Assembly: GCA_020635115.1 (NCBI GenBank)
Contig: JACKAK010000018.1
Span: forward strand, 1-30,437
From: Halobacteriovoraceae bacterium
Lineage (GTDB): Bacteria; Bdellovibrionota; Bacteriovoracia; Bacteriovoracales; Bacteriovoracaceae
Direction: 5' to 3'
Length of the DNA stretch: 30,437 nucleotides
The translations under genes were made by a program, and so were the position numbers. Below the pieces are notes generated by a model, which was not told where the DNA came from, searched no databases, and saw only the letters and a list, made by a program, of their open reading frames with translations. Position 1 is the first letter of the stretch. Each line of letters opens with the position of its first letter. This document shows, piece after piece, positions 14,603-22,651 of this stretch.

Positions 14603-15619
14603 ATGATCGAAGTGAGACCAAGTAGTTTTTATAAAATTTATGAGGTTCAGCCTGGAGATACCTTATCTCAAATTATCACAGATCACTTTTCGTATGATGA
14701 CTTGCCTCATAGTCCGAATCTTAATTGGTCTGAAATAAATTATCTCATAGATATTGTACTTCATAATAATCCTCATATAAAAGATCCTAATAGAATACAG
14801 CCATGGCAAATGATAGATCTTGCTACATATAAGAAAAAACACTCTGAAATTTATACCAGTGCTCATCACGCATTAATGAAGAGTATATTTAGACATATAC
14901 CAATAGGGATGTCACATATTATAAGCAGAAATCAAGGGTCTCTCGATCTTTTTGGACTCTTTGTTTCTGGGTCAGTTGCTGCATCAGATAGCGTAATTGG
15001 ACAATATCTAAAAGCGGTTAAAAGGTTTACAGACTTTGTAAATAATGGAGGCTATAAATTTAAAGGTTCTAGCAATAATTTAGCAGCAATGCTTCAGGAT
15101 GTTTGGGATAAGGGGCCAATCAAGAAAGAAATAAGTGCTATGAATGATCTCATTATAGCACAAATAAAAGGGTTGAATTATAAAGGATATATTAATCCTT
15201 TAAAGAAACACTTGGTTTTTCCAAACACATTTTCACCAAAAAAGGCAATATTATATACAGAAAATGCTGTAAAACATCTTGGAAAAGCAAAAGCGGCATC
15301 GATTGGAACAGGGTTCATGATTGAATCTATTATTGGCCTATACAAAGTTTCTCATGCAGAAAATAATAGGGTTAAGGTTGCTTTTGAGCAGGCTGGTGGA
15401 ATTCTGTTTGGGGCAGCAGCAGCTAAATTTGCAGCTTATGGTGTCTGTACATATTCACTTAGATTATATACTGCGAGCACTAGTTCTTTCGTTTGTGAAT
15501 TTGGTGTTTCTTTTATTGCTGGTGCGTTAGGAAGCTACACTGGGGGTCTTTTAGGCGGCGGGACATCAGATCTGATATACAAACCTGATGAGCCTGTAAC
15601 AAAGGATAAACTATATTGA
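14603..15619 (+). CDS. LysM protein with hydrophobic, glycine-rich C-terminus (candidate toxin)
   Basis: 338 residues; GGAG lies 7-10 bases before the ATG. Residues about 12-72 form a LysM domain (YEVQPGDTLSQIITDHF, then NNPHIKDPNRIQPWQMIDL), placed at the very N-terminus with no signal peptide. The middle is helical and basic. From about 235 to 315 there are Ala/Gly-rich hydrophobic stretches (GGILFGAAAAKFAAYG, then FIAGALGSYTGGLLGGG) that could form membrane-inserting helices like those of pore-forming bacteriocins or type VI effectors. The next gene overlaps by 4 bases (TTGA) and encodes a membrane protein. LysM plus hydrophobic end plus overlapping membrane partner suggests a toxin with its immunity protein; this is inference. 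LysM binds peptidoglycan or occurs in phage/T6SS baseplate-type parts. Confidence 0.6.
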   Translation: MIEVRPSSFYKIYEVQPGDTLSQIITDHFSYDDLPHSPNLNWSEINYLIDIVLHNNPHIKDPNRIQPWQMIDLATYKKKHSEIYTSAHHALMKSIFRHIPIGMSHIISRNQGSLDLFGLFVSGSVAASDSVIGQYLKAVKRFTDFVNNGGYKFKGSSNNLAAMLQDVWDKGPIKKEISAMNDLIIAQIKGLNYKGYINPLKKHLVFPNTFSPKKAILYTENAVKHLGKAKAASIGTGFMIESIIGLYKVSHAENNRVKVAFEQAGGILFGAAAAKFAAYGVCTYSLRLYTASTSSFVCEFGVSFIAGALGSYTGGLLGGGTSDLIYKPDEPVTKDKLY

Positions 15620-16140
15620 AAATTGAAACTATAACACTATTGATTTTTGCAATCTGTAGCATATATTTTTTCGTATTTGGACCTCTGTTGACTTGGTTCT
15701 ATTTGGATAAAAAATATCCAAAAATTAAGAATAATATTATCTACTATACAACTGCAGCAATTGCTGCCAGACAAGAGGTTTACCATCGTTTTTTTGGATA
15801 CATAACAATTTTTGTGTGCGATGACCAAAGCAAAAAGAGAAACAGAAGCAGACTTTCTCACTATTTGAGACCGAATGTAAAAGTTAAAGATCTTGCTGAA
15901 ATTGGAACTTTTGAGAAAGTTGTCGGGTATTTCCATTTAGTAGTAATATTTACTGCGATTTTTGACTTGATTTTATGTTATGTTTTAAATAAAGGTTGGC
16001 CTATAAATTATCTCTACGGTATTGAAAGAAGTCCCACAACATTGCAAATGTATCATCTTACTGGTCTTGCCGTTACATTAATTGGTTGCGTTATATACTA
16101 TTCATATAAATTTATAAAAAAGAGAAAAGACAGGAAGTAA
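15616..16140 (+). CDS. multi-pass membrane protein, candidate immunity partner
   Basis: 174 residues from a TTG start that overlaps the TGA of the LysM gene (TTGA), with AAAGGA nearby, so translation is coupled. Three clear membrane segments: about 5-28 (LLIFAICSIYFFVFGPLLTW), 105-127 (FHLVVIFTAIFDLILCYVL) and 145-165 (LTGLAVTLIGCVIYYSY), with a basic loop (KKRNRSRLSHY) and a basic tail (KKRKDRK), giving positive charge on the cytoplasmic side. Immunity proteins against pore-forming toxins are often small polytopic inner-membrane proteins encoded directly after the toxin. No family recognised. Confidence 0.6.
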   Translation: MKIETITLLIFAICSIYFFVFGPLLTWFYLDKKYPKIKNNIIYYTTAAIAARQEVYHRFFGYITIFVCDDQSKKRNRSRLSHYLRPNVKVKDLAEIGTFEKVVGYFHLVVIFTAIFDLILCYVLNKGWPINYLYGIERSPTTLQMYHLTGLAVTLIGCVIYYSYKFIKKRKDRK

Positions 16141-16145
16141 ATTTT

Positions 16146-16546
16146 CTAGGGTCTATACACGCATCTAAAACCAACATCTGCGGCAGTATATGTTGACAGA
16201 GAGTTTGTTGATAGTCCGTAAATACCGGATTTATTTCCCCAAGAATAAGTTCCACCTCTAAAAGCTCCACCGCCTGACCCGCCTTGCCACTGTCCCATAG
16301 ACTGAGAGTGTGTATACGACCCGTTTGGAGAAACGTCATTAGATGAAAAAGAACCATCTAGAGTTAATACATCTTTCCAGGAGTTTGTAGCATCAATTGG
16401 GGAGTTGTCGTATCCAGCACTATTTTTATCCCAATCAACTTTTTCAAGAACATTTCCTCCGAAATCCCAAATGACAGTACCATTTGACAGATAGTGTATT
16501 CTTTTTTGCTCCCATCCGCTTCCAGCGCTTTCTCCAGCGTTGTTTC
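16146..16546 (-). pseudogene. 3' remnant of an FGE/SUMF1-like protein gene, cut by IS66
   Basis: About 130 residues of native sequence remain, from NNAGESAGSGWEQKR to GFRCVYRP. The GGGAFRGGTYSW motif and the ADVGFRCV ending resemble the C-terminal part of formylglycine-generating-enzyme-like (SUMF1/EgtB/PvdO) domains. The frame runs on into the IS66 end, which provides a chance start codon at 16634. The 5' part of the gene is missing and is not found beyond the far end of the IS66 element. Likely non-functional. Confidence 0.6.
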
Positions 16547-16632
16547 GTAAGCGGTAAGTTAACAGCACCTCGTTTTTGTTGACGAACTCTTCGATACTAG
16601 TTTCATGACATAATATTTTCAGGAGGAAAGTC

Positions 16633-16956
16633 ATGAAACTCTCAAAATCTCAACTTTTTTGGAAATACCACATTGAACAGTGTGAATCATCTTCCTTATC
16701 TAAGGCCCAGTATTGTAAACAGCACGGAATTAACAAAAGTTCTCTCAGTGCCCAGAAGTCATGGTTTAAACAACACGGTTTACTGGAAACAAAGAATCCA
16801 AAAAGTGATTTTATAAATCTAACTGATAATCAAACAAATAAATTTCAGATCTCCTTGTCTAACGGAATACTTTTAACGTTTGATCAGCTACCACTGGCCA
16901 GCTGGATTGCCCAGCTCATAGGACAGATGAATGATCCTCAACCTGAGAAAATTTAA
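16633..16956 (+). CDS. tnpA: IS66 TnpA accessory protein
   Basis: 107 residues; AGGAGG just upstream (16621-16626). The start (FWKYHIEQCESSSLSKAQYC, then KQHGINKSSLSAQKSWFKQHG) is the helix-turn-helix of IS66 TnpA/IS3-OrfA-like proteins. The C-terminal half (ISLSNGILLTFDQLPLASWI) matches the family tail. It overlaps the tnpB start by 26 bases. Intact. Confidence 0.82.
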   Translation: MKLSKSQLFWKYHIEQCESSSLSKAQYCKQHGINKSSLSAQKSWFKQHGLLETKNPKSDFINLTDNQTNKFQISLSNGILLTFDQLPLASWIAQLIGQMNDPQPEKI

Positions 16957-17073
16957 AAAGATTTATCTCTATAGGCCCTGCACGGACTTCCGCAAGGGTA
17001 TATGGGGGTTGAGTTCTTTGGTGCAAGATCAAATGCCTGTCAACCCCCTAATGCCAGACAAATCTCTCGGCAT

Positions 17074-18009
17074 TTAAGCTGACACTTGATAGCTTTGATA
17101 ATTTCCTTTATTAAATTTATTTTTAAACTCCATTGGTGAATTATAATCTAGTGAACCATGCAACCTATCGGTATTGTAGAATTCAATAAAATTAACCAAT
17201 TTTTCAAATACATCACTCATGCTTTTAAAGTACCAAACTTGCAAAAACTGAGTTTCTAAAATAGAGAAAAAACTTTCAATATAAGCATTCTTATTGGGGC
17301 ATTTAATGGGAATAAATTCATGTTCAAGACCCATTTCTTCTACATACTGATAAAACATAAATGATGTCATCTGAGGACCATTATCAGATCGAATTGCAAG
17401 GTCATCTAAGTTAGGATTATGTTTATCTATGGCCTCTTTAAATGTTACTCGCAAGTCTTTAGCTTTACAGCTGTAGCCGATGTGATAATTTACTATTTCT
17501 CTGTTAAAGACATCAATTATGGCCAATAAATAAAAATATTTATTTTCTCCGTGAATGTATCCTGTTTTAATATCAAACTGCCATAGTTTGTTTGGACGAT
17601 CAATTTTTCTATTTTCTGATAATTTTCTATTATGTTTGATTTTCTTTTTATTTCTTGGGAGCAATAGTTTTTCTTCCTTACATATTCTATAAATTTTTTT
17701 GTGATTAACAATTAATTCGTGATCTCTTTTGATATAGTAGTGAAGAGCTTTTGCACCTCCTGCATTTTGAAATTCTTCTCTTTTTCTATAATTTTGAATA
17801 ATAAATTTAATAGTAGAATCTAAAACAATAGCTCCATCATTGGTGATAGAAAAACCAGGCGGTTTTCTACCTGGTTTATAACTTGATTTAACTTTTGATT
17901 TTAAAGAATCGTAATACGTTGAAGATTTAATATCACAGTATTTGAAAACTTGAGTCTTGCTATGTCCTTGAACAATATATTTTTTGGCAATACTTAATCG
18001 TTCGCCCAC
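17074..18009 (-). CDS. IS3-family OrfB, DDE transposase (rve) domain
   Basis: 311 codons from a GTG at 18009. The integrase core has D146 (LWQFDIKTG), D209 (IRSDNGPQ) and E245 (NAYIESFF), the DDE triad with the usual 35-residue D-E spacing, and the family ending YNTDRLHGSLDYNSPMEF. An HTH_21-like segment (GGAKALHYYIKRDHELIVNH) precedes it. The frame is -1 relative to orfA and open upstream of the GTG, so the active enzyme is probably an OrfAB fusion made by ribosomal frameshifting. Confidence 0.88.
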   Translation of the reverse strand: MGERLSIAKKYIVQGHSKTQVFKYCDIKSSTYYDSLKSKVKSSYKPGRKPPGFSITNDGAIVLDSTIKFIIQNYRKREEFQNAGGAKALHYYIKRDHELIVNHKKIYRICKEEKLLLPRNKKKIKHNRKLSENRKIDRPNKLWQFDIKTGYIHGENKYFYLLAIIDVFNREIVNYHIGYSCKAKDLRVTFKEAIDKHNPNLDDLAIRSDNGPQMTSFMFYQYVEEMGLEHEFIPIKCPNKNAYIESFFSILETQFLQVWYFKSMSDVFEKLVNFIEFYNTDRLHGSLDYNSPMEFKNKFNKGNYQSYQVSA

Positions 18010-18254
18010 AAGTTGTGAGTTTTTTTTAAAAGGTCTTCAAGGATCATATTTTTAAGTTTTAGATCAGCAATTTCTTTTTTAGCTATCTTTAGCTCGGATT
18101 GAGCTTCAGACTTTGGCTGATCTTTTCTTCTCTTGGCCAACCATGTATGAATTGTTGAATCTGGCATGTTATGCTTTTTTGCAACAGCAGCAATATTAGT
18201 TGATTCTTCTACTTCTTTTAAGATTCTTTCTTTTTGTTCTTCTGAATACTTCAT
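17994..18254 (-). CDS. IS3-family OrfA, HTH protein
   Basis: 86 residues. KYSEEQKERILKEVEES, then NIAAVAKKHNMPDSTIHTWL, is the helix-turn-helix of IS3 OrfA, followed by a leucine-rich coiled coil (LKIAKKEIADLKLKNMILED). It overlaps orfB by 16 bases. OrfA binds the IS ends and provides the N-terminal part of the fusion transposase. Confidence 0.85.
   Translation of the reverse strand: MKYSEEQKERILKEVEESTNIAAVAKKHNMPDSTIHTWLAKRRKDQPKSEAQSELKIAKKEIADLKLKNMILEDLLKKTHNLWAND
18020..18027 (-). promoter_or_regulatory. predicted -1 frameshift site A_AAA_AAA in IS3
   Basis: In the orfA frame the message reads TTA-AAA-AAA-ACT, a perfect slippery heptamer. A -1 slip continues as NSQLVGERLS into the orfB frame. 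This is the classic IS3-family signal. Confidence 0.7.
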
Positions 18255-18630
18255 TGAATAACTCCATTATTAATAATTTTAACACAAAATCCTTACGAGG
18301 AAATTGTCCAGAGTATATAGGGGGTCAGAAAGAATGGACCTTGACCCCTTTTCCAGTTATTTGTTTATTTTTTGCAATTCAAAAAGAAATGGCCTTAAAA
18401 TTCTGTACTGGGATAAAAATGGCTTTGCGTTATGGTATAAGCGCTTGGAAAAAGAAAAGTTTAAATGGCCCACCCATCTCGAAGGAGACTCAATTGCAGT
18501 GAATTTTAAGGAAGTTGAGTCCTTTTTGTATGGCCTAGATCCATGGCAAAGACCATTTAAAAAATTAATTTATAAAAAAGTTTAATCTGGCCTTGGCCAA
18601 TGAGATATCTTTTGGTAACGTAGTTTTATT

Positions 18631-20130
18631 ATGAATGTTCAGTCGCTACCAAATGATATTAATATATTAAAAGAATTGATTCTTCAGAAAGATCAACAGT
18701 TAAAAGAAAACAAAAAATACATTGAAGACCTTAAAGATATGATCATGCTTTTGAGACGAAAGAAGTTCGCCTCAAGTTCAGAAAAGGACGTGAATCAGAT
18801 TCAACTTTTTGACGAACTGGAAGATATTCTTGAGAAGGATTCAAATGAAGAAATTCCAGAAATAGATATTCCTGCTCATAAAAGAAAAAAAGGCGGCAGA
18901 AAACCTCTACCAGAACAGCTTCCTAGAGTAGAAGAATTCTATGATTTAAGTGAAGAAGATAAAGTTGGCATGAAGTATATTGGGGATGAGGTTACTGAAA
19001 AACTTGAAATTAAACCCGCTGAAATATTTGTCAGAAGAATAGTCAAAAGAAAATATGTGAAGGATGTGGGAGACAGAAGTGTTTTTAAAACAGCACAAGG
19101 GCCATGTGAACTTCTTCCTAAGACTATGGCATCAGCGAGTTTATTGTCTTATATTATTACGGGTAAATACTGTGATGCTCTTCCTCTTTACCGACAAGAA
19201 AAGATTTTTAAAAGAATTGATGCTGACTTAACCCGCCAAACCATGAGTCGATGGATTATCAAGGTGAGTCATCTGATAGTTCCTCTCTATAATTTTTTAG
19301 AAGAAACTTTACTGGATTCAAATTACTTGCAAATGGATGAAACCACAACTCTAGTTTTGAAAGAAGATGGGAAGAAGGCAACGAGTAAAAGTTATATGTG
19401 GGTGAGGTACAAACCTGGGGATCATCCGATCGTTTTATATGATTACGCACCCACAAGATCTGGACAGGTCCCCCTTGAACTTTTAAGAGGGTTTAAAGGC
19501 CATTTACAAGTTGATGGATACGATGGTTATTCTTTGGCGTGTGAGGAAGGTAATCTTACTCGTTTAGGATGTTGGGATCATTGTCGTCGTAAGTTTTTTG
19601 ATGCGAGTAAAAGTTCTAATGGTAAGGGGATTGGGAAGAAAGGGATCGAAAGAATTAAAAAACTGTATAAGATAGAAGAAAAAATCCAGAATTTTTCAGA
19701 TGAAGAAAGATTTAAAGTAAGACAAGAAAAATCGCTTCCGATACTGAAGGAATTTAAAGAATGGATTGATGAGCTTCGCCCTAAACTGACACCAAACTCA
19801 CTGGCCGGAAAAGCAGTGAACTATACTTTTAATGAGTGGAAGTATTTGATCAATTTTTTAGAAGACGGAAAACTTAATATAAGCAATAGTGCCGTTGAAA
19901 ATGCCATCCGCCCCTTTTGTCTTGGGAGAAAGAACTGGTTATTTTCTGATACAGTGGATGGAGCAAAAGCAAGTGCTATGTTTTACTCCCTGATAGAAAC
20001 AGCAAAATACAATGAACTTGAACCCTTTAAATATCTCAATTATATGCTAGAGAAAATCCCAGCGGCCAAAACCGCCCCTAATTTTGAAAAACTACTGCCC
20101 TTGAAGATCAACGCTCAGTATCTAAATTAA
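18631..20130 (+). CDS. tnpC: IS66 TnpC transposase
   Basis: 499 residues, full family length. Leucine-rich N-terminus (LKELILQKDQQLKENKKYIE), then the zinc-binding/HTH region with GGRKPLPEQLPRVE, and the IS66 catalytic core: D236 in MDETT, D295 in QVDGYDGY and E423 in SAVENAIRPFCLGRKNW form the DDE triad. Ends with the SAMFYSLIETAK.N...P..YL motif. Intact, so it could act in trans on related elements if TnpB is supplied. Confidence 0.9.
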   Translation: MNVQSLPNDINILKELILQKDQQLKENKKYIEDLKDMIMLLRRKKFASSSEKDVNQIQLFDELEDILEKDSNEEIPEIDIPAHKRKKGGRKPLPEQLPRVEEFYDLSEEDKVGMKYIGDEVTEKLEIKPAEIFVRRIVKRKYVKDVGDRSVFKTAQGPCELLPKTMASASLLSYIITGKYCDALPLYRQEKIFKRIDADLTRQTMSRWIIKVSHLIVPLYNFLEETLLDSNYLQMDETTTLVLKEDGKKATSKSYMWVRYKPGDHPIVLYDYAPTRSGQVPLELLRGFKGHLQVDGYDGYSLACEEGNLTRLGCWDHCRRKFFDASKSSNGKGIGKKGIERIKKLYKIEEKIQNFSDEERFKVRQEKSLPILKEFKEWIDELRPKLTPNSLAGKAVNYTFNEWKYLINFLEDGKLNISNSAVENAIRPFCLGRKNWLFSDTVDGAKASAMFYSLIETAKYNELEPFKYLNYMLEKIPAAKTAPNFEKLLPLKINAQYLN

Positions 20131-20187
20131 GATATTGTAGAATAATAAATTGACCTCAAGTCAATATGTGGATTATGTACCGTTTAC

Positions 20188-20367
20188 CGTGAGGGATACG
20201 ACATAGACCTAATAACTTTAGATGACATTTTAGATATGAGTCTTAATAAGCAAGCTTCTAAGCTAGAAAGGGCCAGGCCAAAGAAGAAGGCTGGTAAAAA
20301 AACAACAAAGAGGAAAGTGTCCAAGAAAAAAGTCACTAAGAAAAAGGCTAAAAGGAGAGCTAGCTAG
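20188..20367 (+). pseudogene. 3' remnant of a gene with a Lys-rich tail, cut by IS66
   Basis: In frame from the IS66 end: REGYDIDLITLDDILDMSLN, then a strongly basic tail with repeated KKK (about 30 residues, stop at 20365-20367). Such histone-like Lys/Ala/Thr tails occur on DNA-binding proteins. No start codon is left. The gene is different from the remnant at the other end of IS66. Confidence 0.5.
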
Positions 20368-20774
20368 TTAATGTAGAGTGATGATGTTGTCACCGTATTC
20401 TTGTTTGTAATATCCATCAAGCAAATCAACACGTTTTTTAGAGAGCTCTTCTAATTCAGATTCGTCTAAGTCAATTAGATCGTTGTTGTAAGCCTCTATT
20501 TTCTTGCTCGTACAAAGCATATTAAAGGCAGTTGAAATGTCTTTTGATTGACTCTGTCCCATGTGGGAGTTTCTATCAAAAAAGTCATAAAAGGTATATT
20601 GAAATAGGGTTTAGTGTGACGTGTTTTTAAATTTGAGCGAGTTACGCTTGCAAGTAGTTGATTTAGTATAGATAAATTCTTCGCTAGATAGAAGATGAAG
20701 CAGTGGCTAAACAAATTTTTGGGATTAGGTCTCCAGTCATCGAAGCCTGGAACAATCTTCACTTTTACGCTCAT
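20368..20774 (-). pseudogene. frameshifted gene following the AbiE pair
   Basis: A good ribosome site (GAAAGGG) and ATG at 20774, 12 bases after the abiEii stop, open a frame starting MSVKVKIVPGFDDWRPNPKN. Near 20590 the protein-like sequence continues in another frame (FYDFFDRNSHMGQSQSKDIS, and on to EYGDNIITLH, stop at 20368), close to a T6 run. The full product would be about 134 residues. Either a decayed third gene of the AbiE operon or two unrelated short frames. The plus strand of 20680-20800 also reads as protein-like for a short stretch, so the call is uncertain. Confidence 0.4.
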
Positions 20775-20785
20775 AGAGGCCCTTT

Positions 20786-21733
20786 CTATAACTTATCTAA
20801 AAACTTTCTGAGTGTATTGATTATTTCGAGAAATGTCGGCATGTCATCATAATGAAGTGGCCTGTTCTCAATGTGTTTTTTGTTATAGAAATTAAAAACA
20901 CTAGAATCACTCATAATAAATGCCTCATTCTTAGTGAGATCTTTTTCATCGATTTTCCTAAATTTTTTGTCTTTGTGTTCAAAATAGTCTTTGCTTCCAA
21001 TGAATGATTTTACATCAGCGCGTTTTAACAGCATGTAAACATCATAGTAGTGTCTAAGGAAATTTCGATCCATCTGTCCTGTTTCTTGTTGTTTTCTGAA
21101 TTTGGAGGAAATAGCTGACAATTTCTCAACAAATGTATATTCAGGATTGTAGCAATTTACTTTATTGGCCCTGTTATCCTTGCATTCAAGTCCTGCTTCT
21201 TTCGCAAAATCATAGGCCCAGGATGAAATATCTACTTTTTGAGAAGGGGTCACTTGGTCAAAGCCAACTTCTAATAAGATTCCTGGCTTTAATTTCTCAA
21301 CCTTTTTTTCAACAATAGAGTCGTAATTAAGTAAAATATCCCCATTACGATATTTTCCATCCGGCTTAATGGAGGGATCGAAGCATACTTTAACTATTCC
21401 AGGGATTTCAATATTTTCAATGAGCCATTCAAAAAACTTTTTTCTAGATTCAATATGAGCTGACTTCATGTGATTTTTCCCAGATTTAACACTAAGGCCA
21501 TCAGGTGGTGTAATAAGTATGTCGATATCTTCAGAAAACCTATTAATTGCACCAAAGCCCTTCGATAAAGAGGTACCGCCTTTCATGTAAAATTCAAAAC
21601 CAAGATTTTGGAGGCCCCACAAACAATGCATAATCCAATAGTCTTTTTCAACTAAATCTGGCTCAATACCTTTTTGTTCACTAACGGTTAAGATTAAATC
21701 GTTAAATCTTATATTCTCATGCAAGAAATTCAC
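20786..21733 (-). CDS. abiEii: AbiEii-type nucleotidyltransferase toxin
   Basis: 315 residues, family size. Motifs: VEKDYW (28-33), GGTSLSKGF (52-60) and SEDIDIL (67-73) with D69 and D71 as metal-binding acids of the DNA-polymerase-beta-like nucleotidyltransferase, and PEYTFVEKLSAISSK (about 195-210) as the later conserved motif. Known for the family: type IV toxin-antitoxin and phage abortive infection, GTP-binding nucleotidyltransferase acting on RNA, with related MenA enzymes modifying tRNA 3' ends. Starts within the last four bases of abiEi (ATGA overlap), so translation is coupled. Active-site residues all present. Confidence 0.88.
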   Translation of the reverse strand: MNFLHENIRFNDLILTVSEQKGIEPDLVEKDYWIMHCLWGLQNLGFEFYMKGGTSLSKGFGAINRFSEDIDILITPPDGLSVKSGKNHMKSAHIESRKKFFEWLIENIEIPGIVKVCFDPSIKPDGKYRNGDILLNYDSIVEKKVEKLKPGILLEVGFDQVTPSQKVDISSWAYDFAKEAGLECKDNRANKVNCYNPEYTFVEKLSAISSKFRKQQETGQMDRNFLRHYYDVYMLLKRADVKSFIGSKDYFEHKDKKFRKIDEKDLTKNEAFIMSDSSVFNFYNKKHIENRPLHYDDMPTFLEIINTLRKFLDKL

Positions 21734-22332
21734 TCTTTACCGCCCAGTTGACCTAGATATTGCTTTACCCAGTATTTACCATATTTTTTTGCAAATAATA
21801 GGACAACATTTTTATTTAAATTAAGATCTTCACTCCATCGACGCTCTAAATTTTGTAATAACGTTTCACGATTTTCTCCAAGTCTTTCAAGATTGTTTAG
21901 CATATCTACAAGAAGATATTCGTCATAATTTTTTGAAGGGAAATTTTTCTTTTTAAAGTGATATGTTGTTTTTCCAAGTTTAACAGTGCCTGCTCTTCTT
22001 TTGTTATAGACATATACTTCATTAAATAGCTGAGTTGTTCCAAGCCTAAGACTGTTAAAGTCAGAAACGTTTCTCACCATAAAGTCTTTAGTCTTTAAAA
22101 ACTTAGCAAGGAGTTCTTCTCTTGATGGAGGAACCTCAAATTTTCCAAGCTTTTTAGGCCTATAATACATTCCTTTTCCAAGGTAGCTTAGGTACCCTTT
22201 ATCAACCATTTCTTTTAGATCTCTTGAGACAGAAGTCGAAAATTTTGAAAAATCGCATGCCCTGTAGACTTTTCCTGCTGGGAGTTTTGCGGCCAGGCGG
22301 TTTAATCGATTAAGCTTACTCGAATATTCCAT
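21730..22332 (-). CDS. abiEi: AbiEi-type antitoxin and repressor
   Basis: 200 residues from the ATG at 22332, preceded by AGGAG; an upstream in-frame ATG at 22377 lacks a ribosome site. The N-terminal winged helix (FSKFSTSVSRDLKEMVDKGY, then LSYLGKGMYYRPKK) is the DNA-binding part of AbiEi/DUF6088-type proteins; the C-terminal part (YDEYLLVDMLNNLERLGENR) is the domain that antagonises the toxin. It should bind inverted repeats upstream of its own gene; one candidate lies at 22374-22402. Confidence 0.78.
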   Translation of the reverse strand: MEYSSKLNRLNRLAAKLPAGKVYRACDFSKFSTSVSRDLKEMVDKGYLSYLGKGMYYRPKKLGKFEVPPSREELLAKFLKTKDFMVRNVSDFNSLRLGTTQLFNEVYVYNKRRAGTVKLGKTTYHFKKKNFPSKNYDEYLLVDMLNNLERLGENRETLLQNLERRWSEDLNLNKNVVLLFAKKYGKYWVKQYLGQLGGKE

Positions 22333-22373
22333 TTTTTCTCCTATCACTATAATAACACATATCGGCCAAAAAT

Positions 22374-22402
22374 GCATTAAATTTAGTTTCTAAAATAAAT
22401 GC
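22374..22402. promoter_or_regulatory. imperfect palindrome upstream of abiEi
   Basis: GCATTAAATTTAG (22374-22386) and CTAAAATAAATGC (22390-22402) are complementary at 11 of 13 positions with a 3-base centre, 42 bases before the abiEi ATG. AbiEi proteins are known to bind inverted repeats in their promoters. Confidence 0.45.
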
Positions 22403-22435
22403 AAATCATAGAAGTAGTTATGTATAATCGGTACG

Positions 22436-22554
22436 TTACTGGCATGTGCTTACAAATCTATTCTCATTTCCTTGCTTCTTGGCCTTGGAAAAAGAGCTAA
22501 TATTGTGAAATTTCTCCGCTGCCCTAGCATCTGGGAAAAGAACAATAGAAAATA
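22436..22554 (-). CDS. 3' exon of the intron-split replication-type gene
   Basis: After the predicted intron end the minus strand reads, in phase with the 5' exon, LFSIVLFPDARAAEKFHNIS, then SFSKAKKQGNENRFVSTCQ and stop (TAA at 22436-22438). One base from the 5' exon plus two from here complete a Leu codon. 39 residues complete the protein at 472 residues. It has no start of its own and lies 100 bases upstream of abiEi. Confidence 0.65.
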
Positions 22555-22643
22555 ATACGAAGATGGTGCTTGAGTAGACCAGGGGATCACTCCCGCTGGC
22601 CCCTCGTTCCAACCCATCGTGCCCAATTAAGGCAATAGGCTGA
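22555..22643 (-). ncRNA. group II intron domains V and VI
   Basis: On the minus strand AGCCTAT pairs with ATGGGTT, a two-base CG bulge follows, then TGCCT pairs with GGGCA around a short loop: the domain V form, with the AGC catalytic triad at its base. The loop is not a clear GNRA. Then CCAG/CTGG with GGGA-GTGA-TCCC inside forms domain VI, with unpaired A residues in the following strand as branch-point candidates, and ACGAGG/CTTCGT closes its base two bases before the 3' end. Confidence 0.65.
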
Positions 22644-22651
22644 AGACTAAA

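Larger units (their letters stand above)
17036..18332 (-). mobile_element. IS3-family insertion sequence inside IS66 tnpB
   Basis: 1,297 bases carrying orfA and orfB on the minus strand. It is bounded by AATG at 17032-17035 and 18333-18336, a 4-base target duplication (or ATG, 3 bases); removing the element and one copy restores the tnpB frame. The ends share CCCCCTA and then CAGACAA/TGGACAA blocks, a weak inverted repeat. IS3-family length is normally 1.2-1.5 kb. Both genes look intact. Confidence 0.8.
16931..18585 (+). pseudogene. tnpB: IS66 TnpB gene split by an IS3-family insertion
   Basis: The 5' part runs 16931-17035 (LRKFKKIYLYRPCTDFRKGI, then WGLSSLVQDQM) and the 3' part resumes at 18337 (DLDPFSSYLFIFCNSKRNG, then LKILYWDKNGFALWYKRLEK). 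Joining them through a single copy of the AATG duplication gives QDQMDLDPFSS with no frame change and a protein of 117 residues, the normal TnpB size. TnpB is needed for IS66 transposition in most members, so this copy is probably immobile on its own. Confidence 0.82.
16547..20187 (+). mobile_element. IS66-family insertion sequence, interrupted by an IS3-family element
   Basis: The three IS66 genes tnpA, tnpB, tnpC lie in order on the plus strand. Ends are placed at GTAAGCGGTAAGTTAACA (16547) and, on the minus strand, GTAAACGGTACATAATCC (20187), an imperfect inverted repeat starting with GTAA as in this family. Without the inserted IS3 the element would be about 2.34 kb, normal for IS66. The 8 bases outside the two ends (GTTGTTTC and CGTGAGGG) do not match, so the expected 8-base target duplication is missing. 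Confidence 0.8.

Noticed and set aside
14524..14628. Small 35-codon frame ahead of the LysM gene
   Set aside because: No ribosome site and it runs into the start of the real gene; probably chance.
15979..15997. TTATGTT motif as a third dif-like site
   Set aside because: No matching left arm; it is coding sequence of the membrane protein.
16998..17046. GGGGGTTGA/TCAACCCCC hairpin as the IS3 inverted repeat pair
   Set aside because: The left arm lies in tnpB coding sequence outside the AATG-bounded element; the dyad is probably chance.
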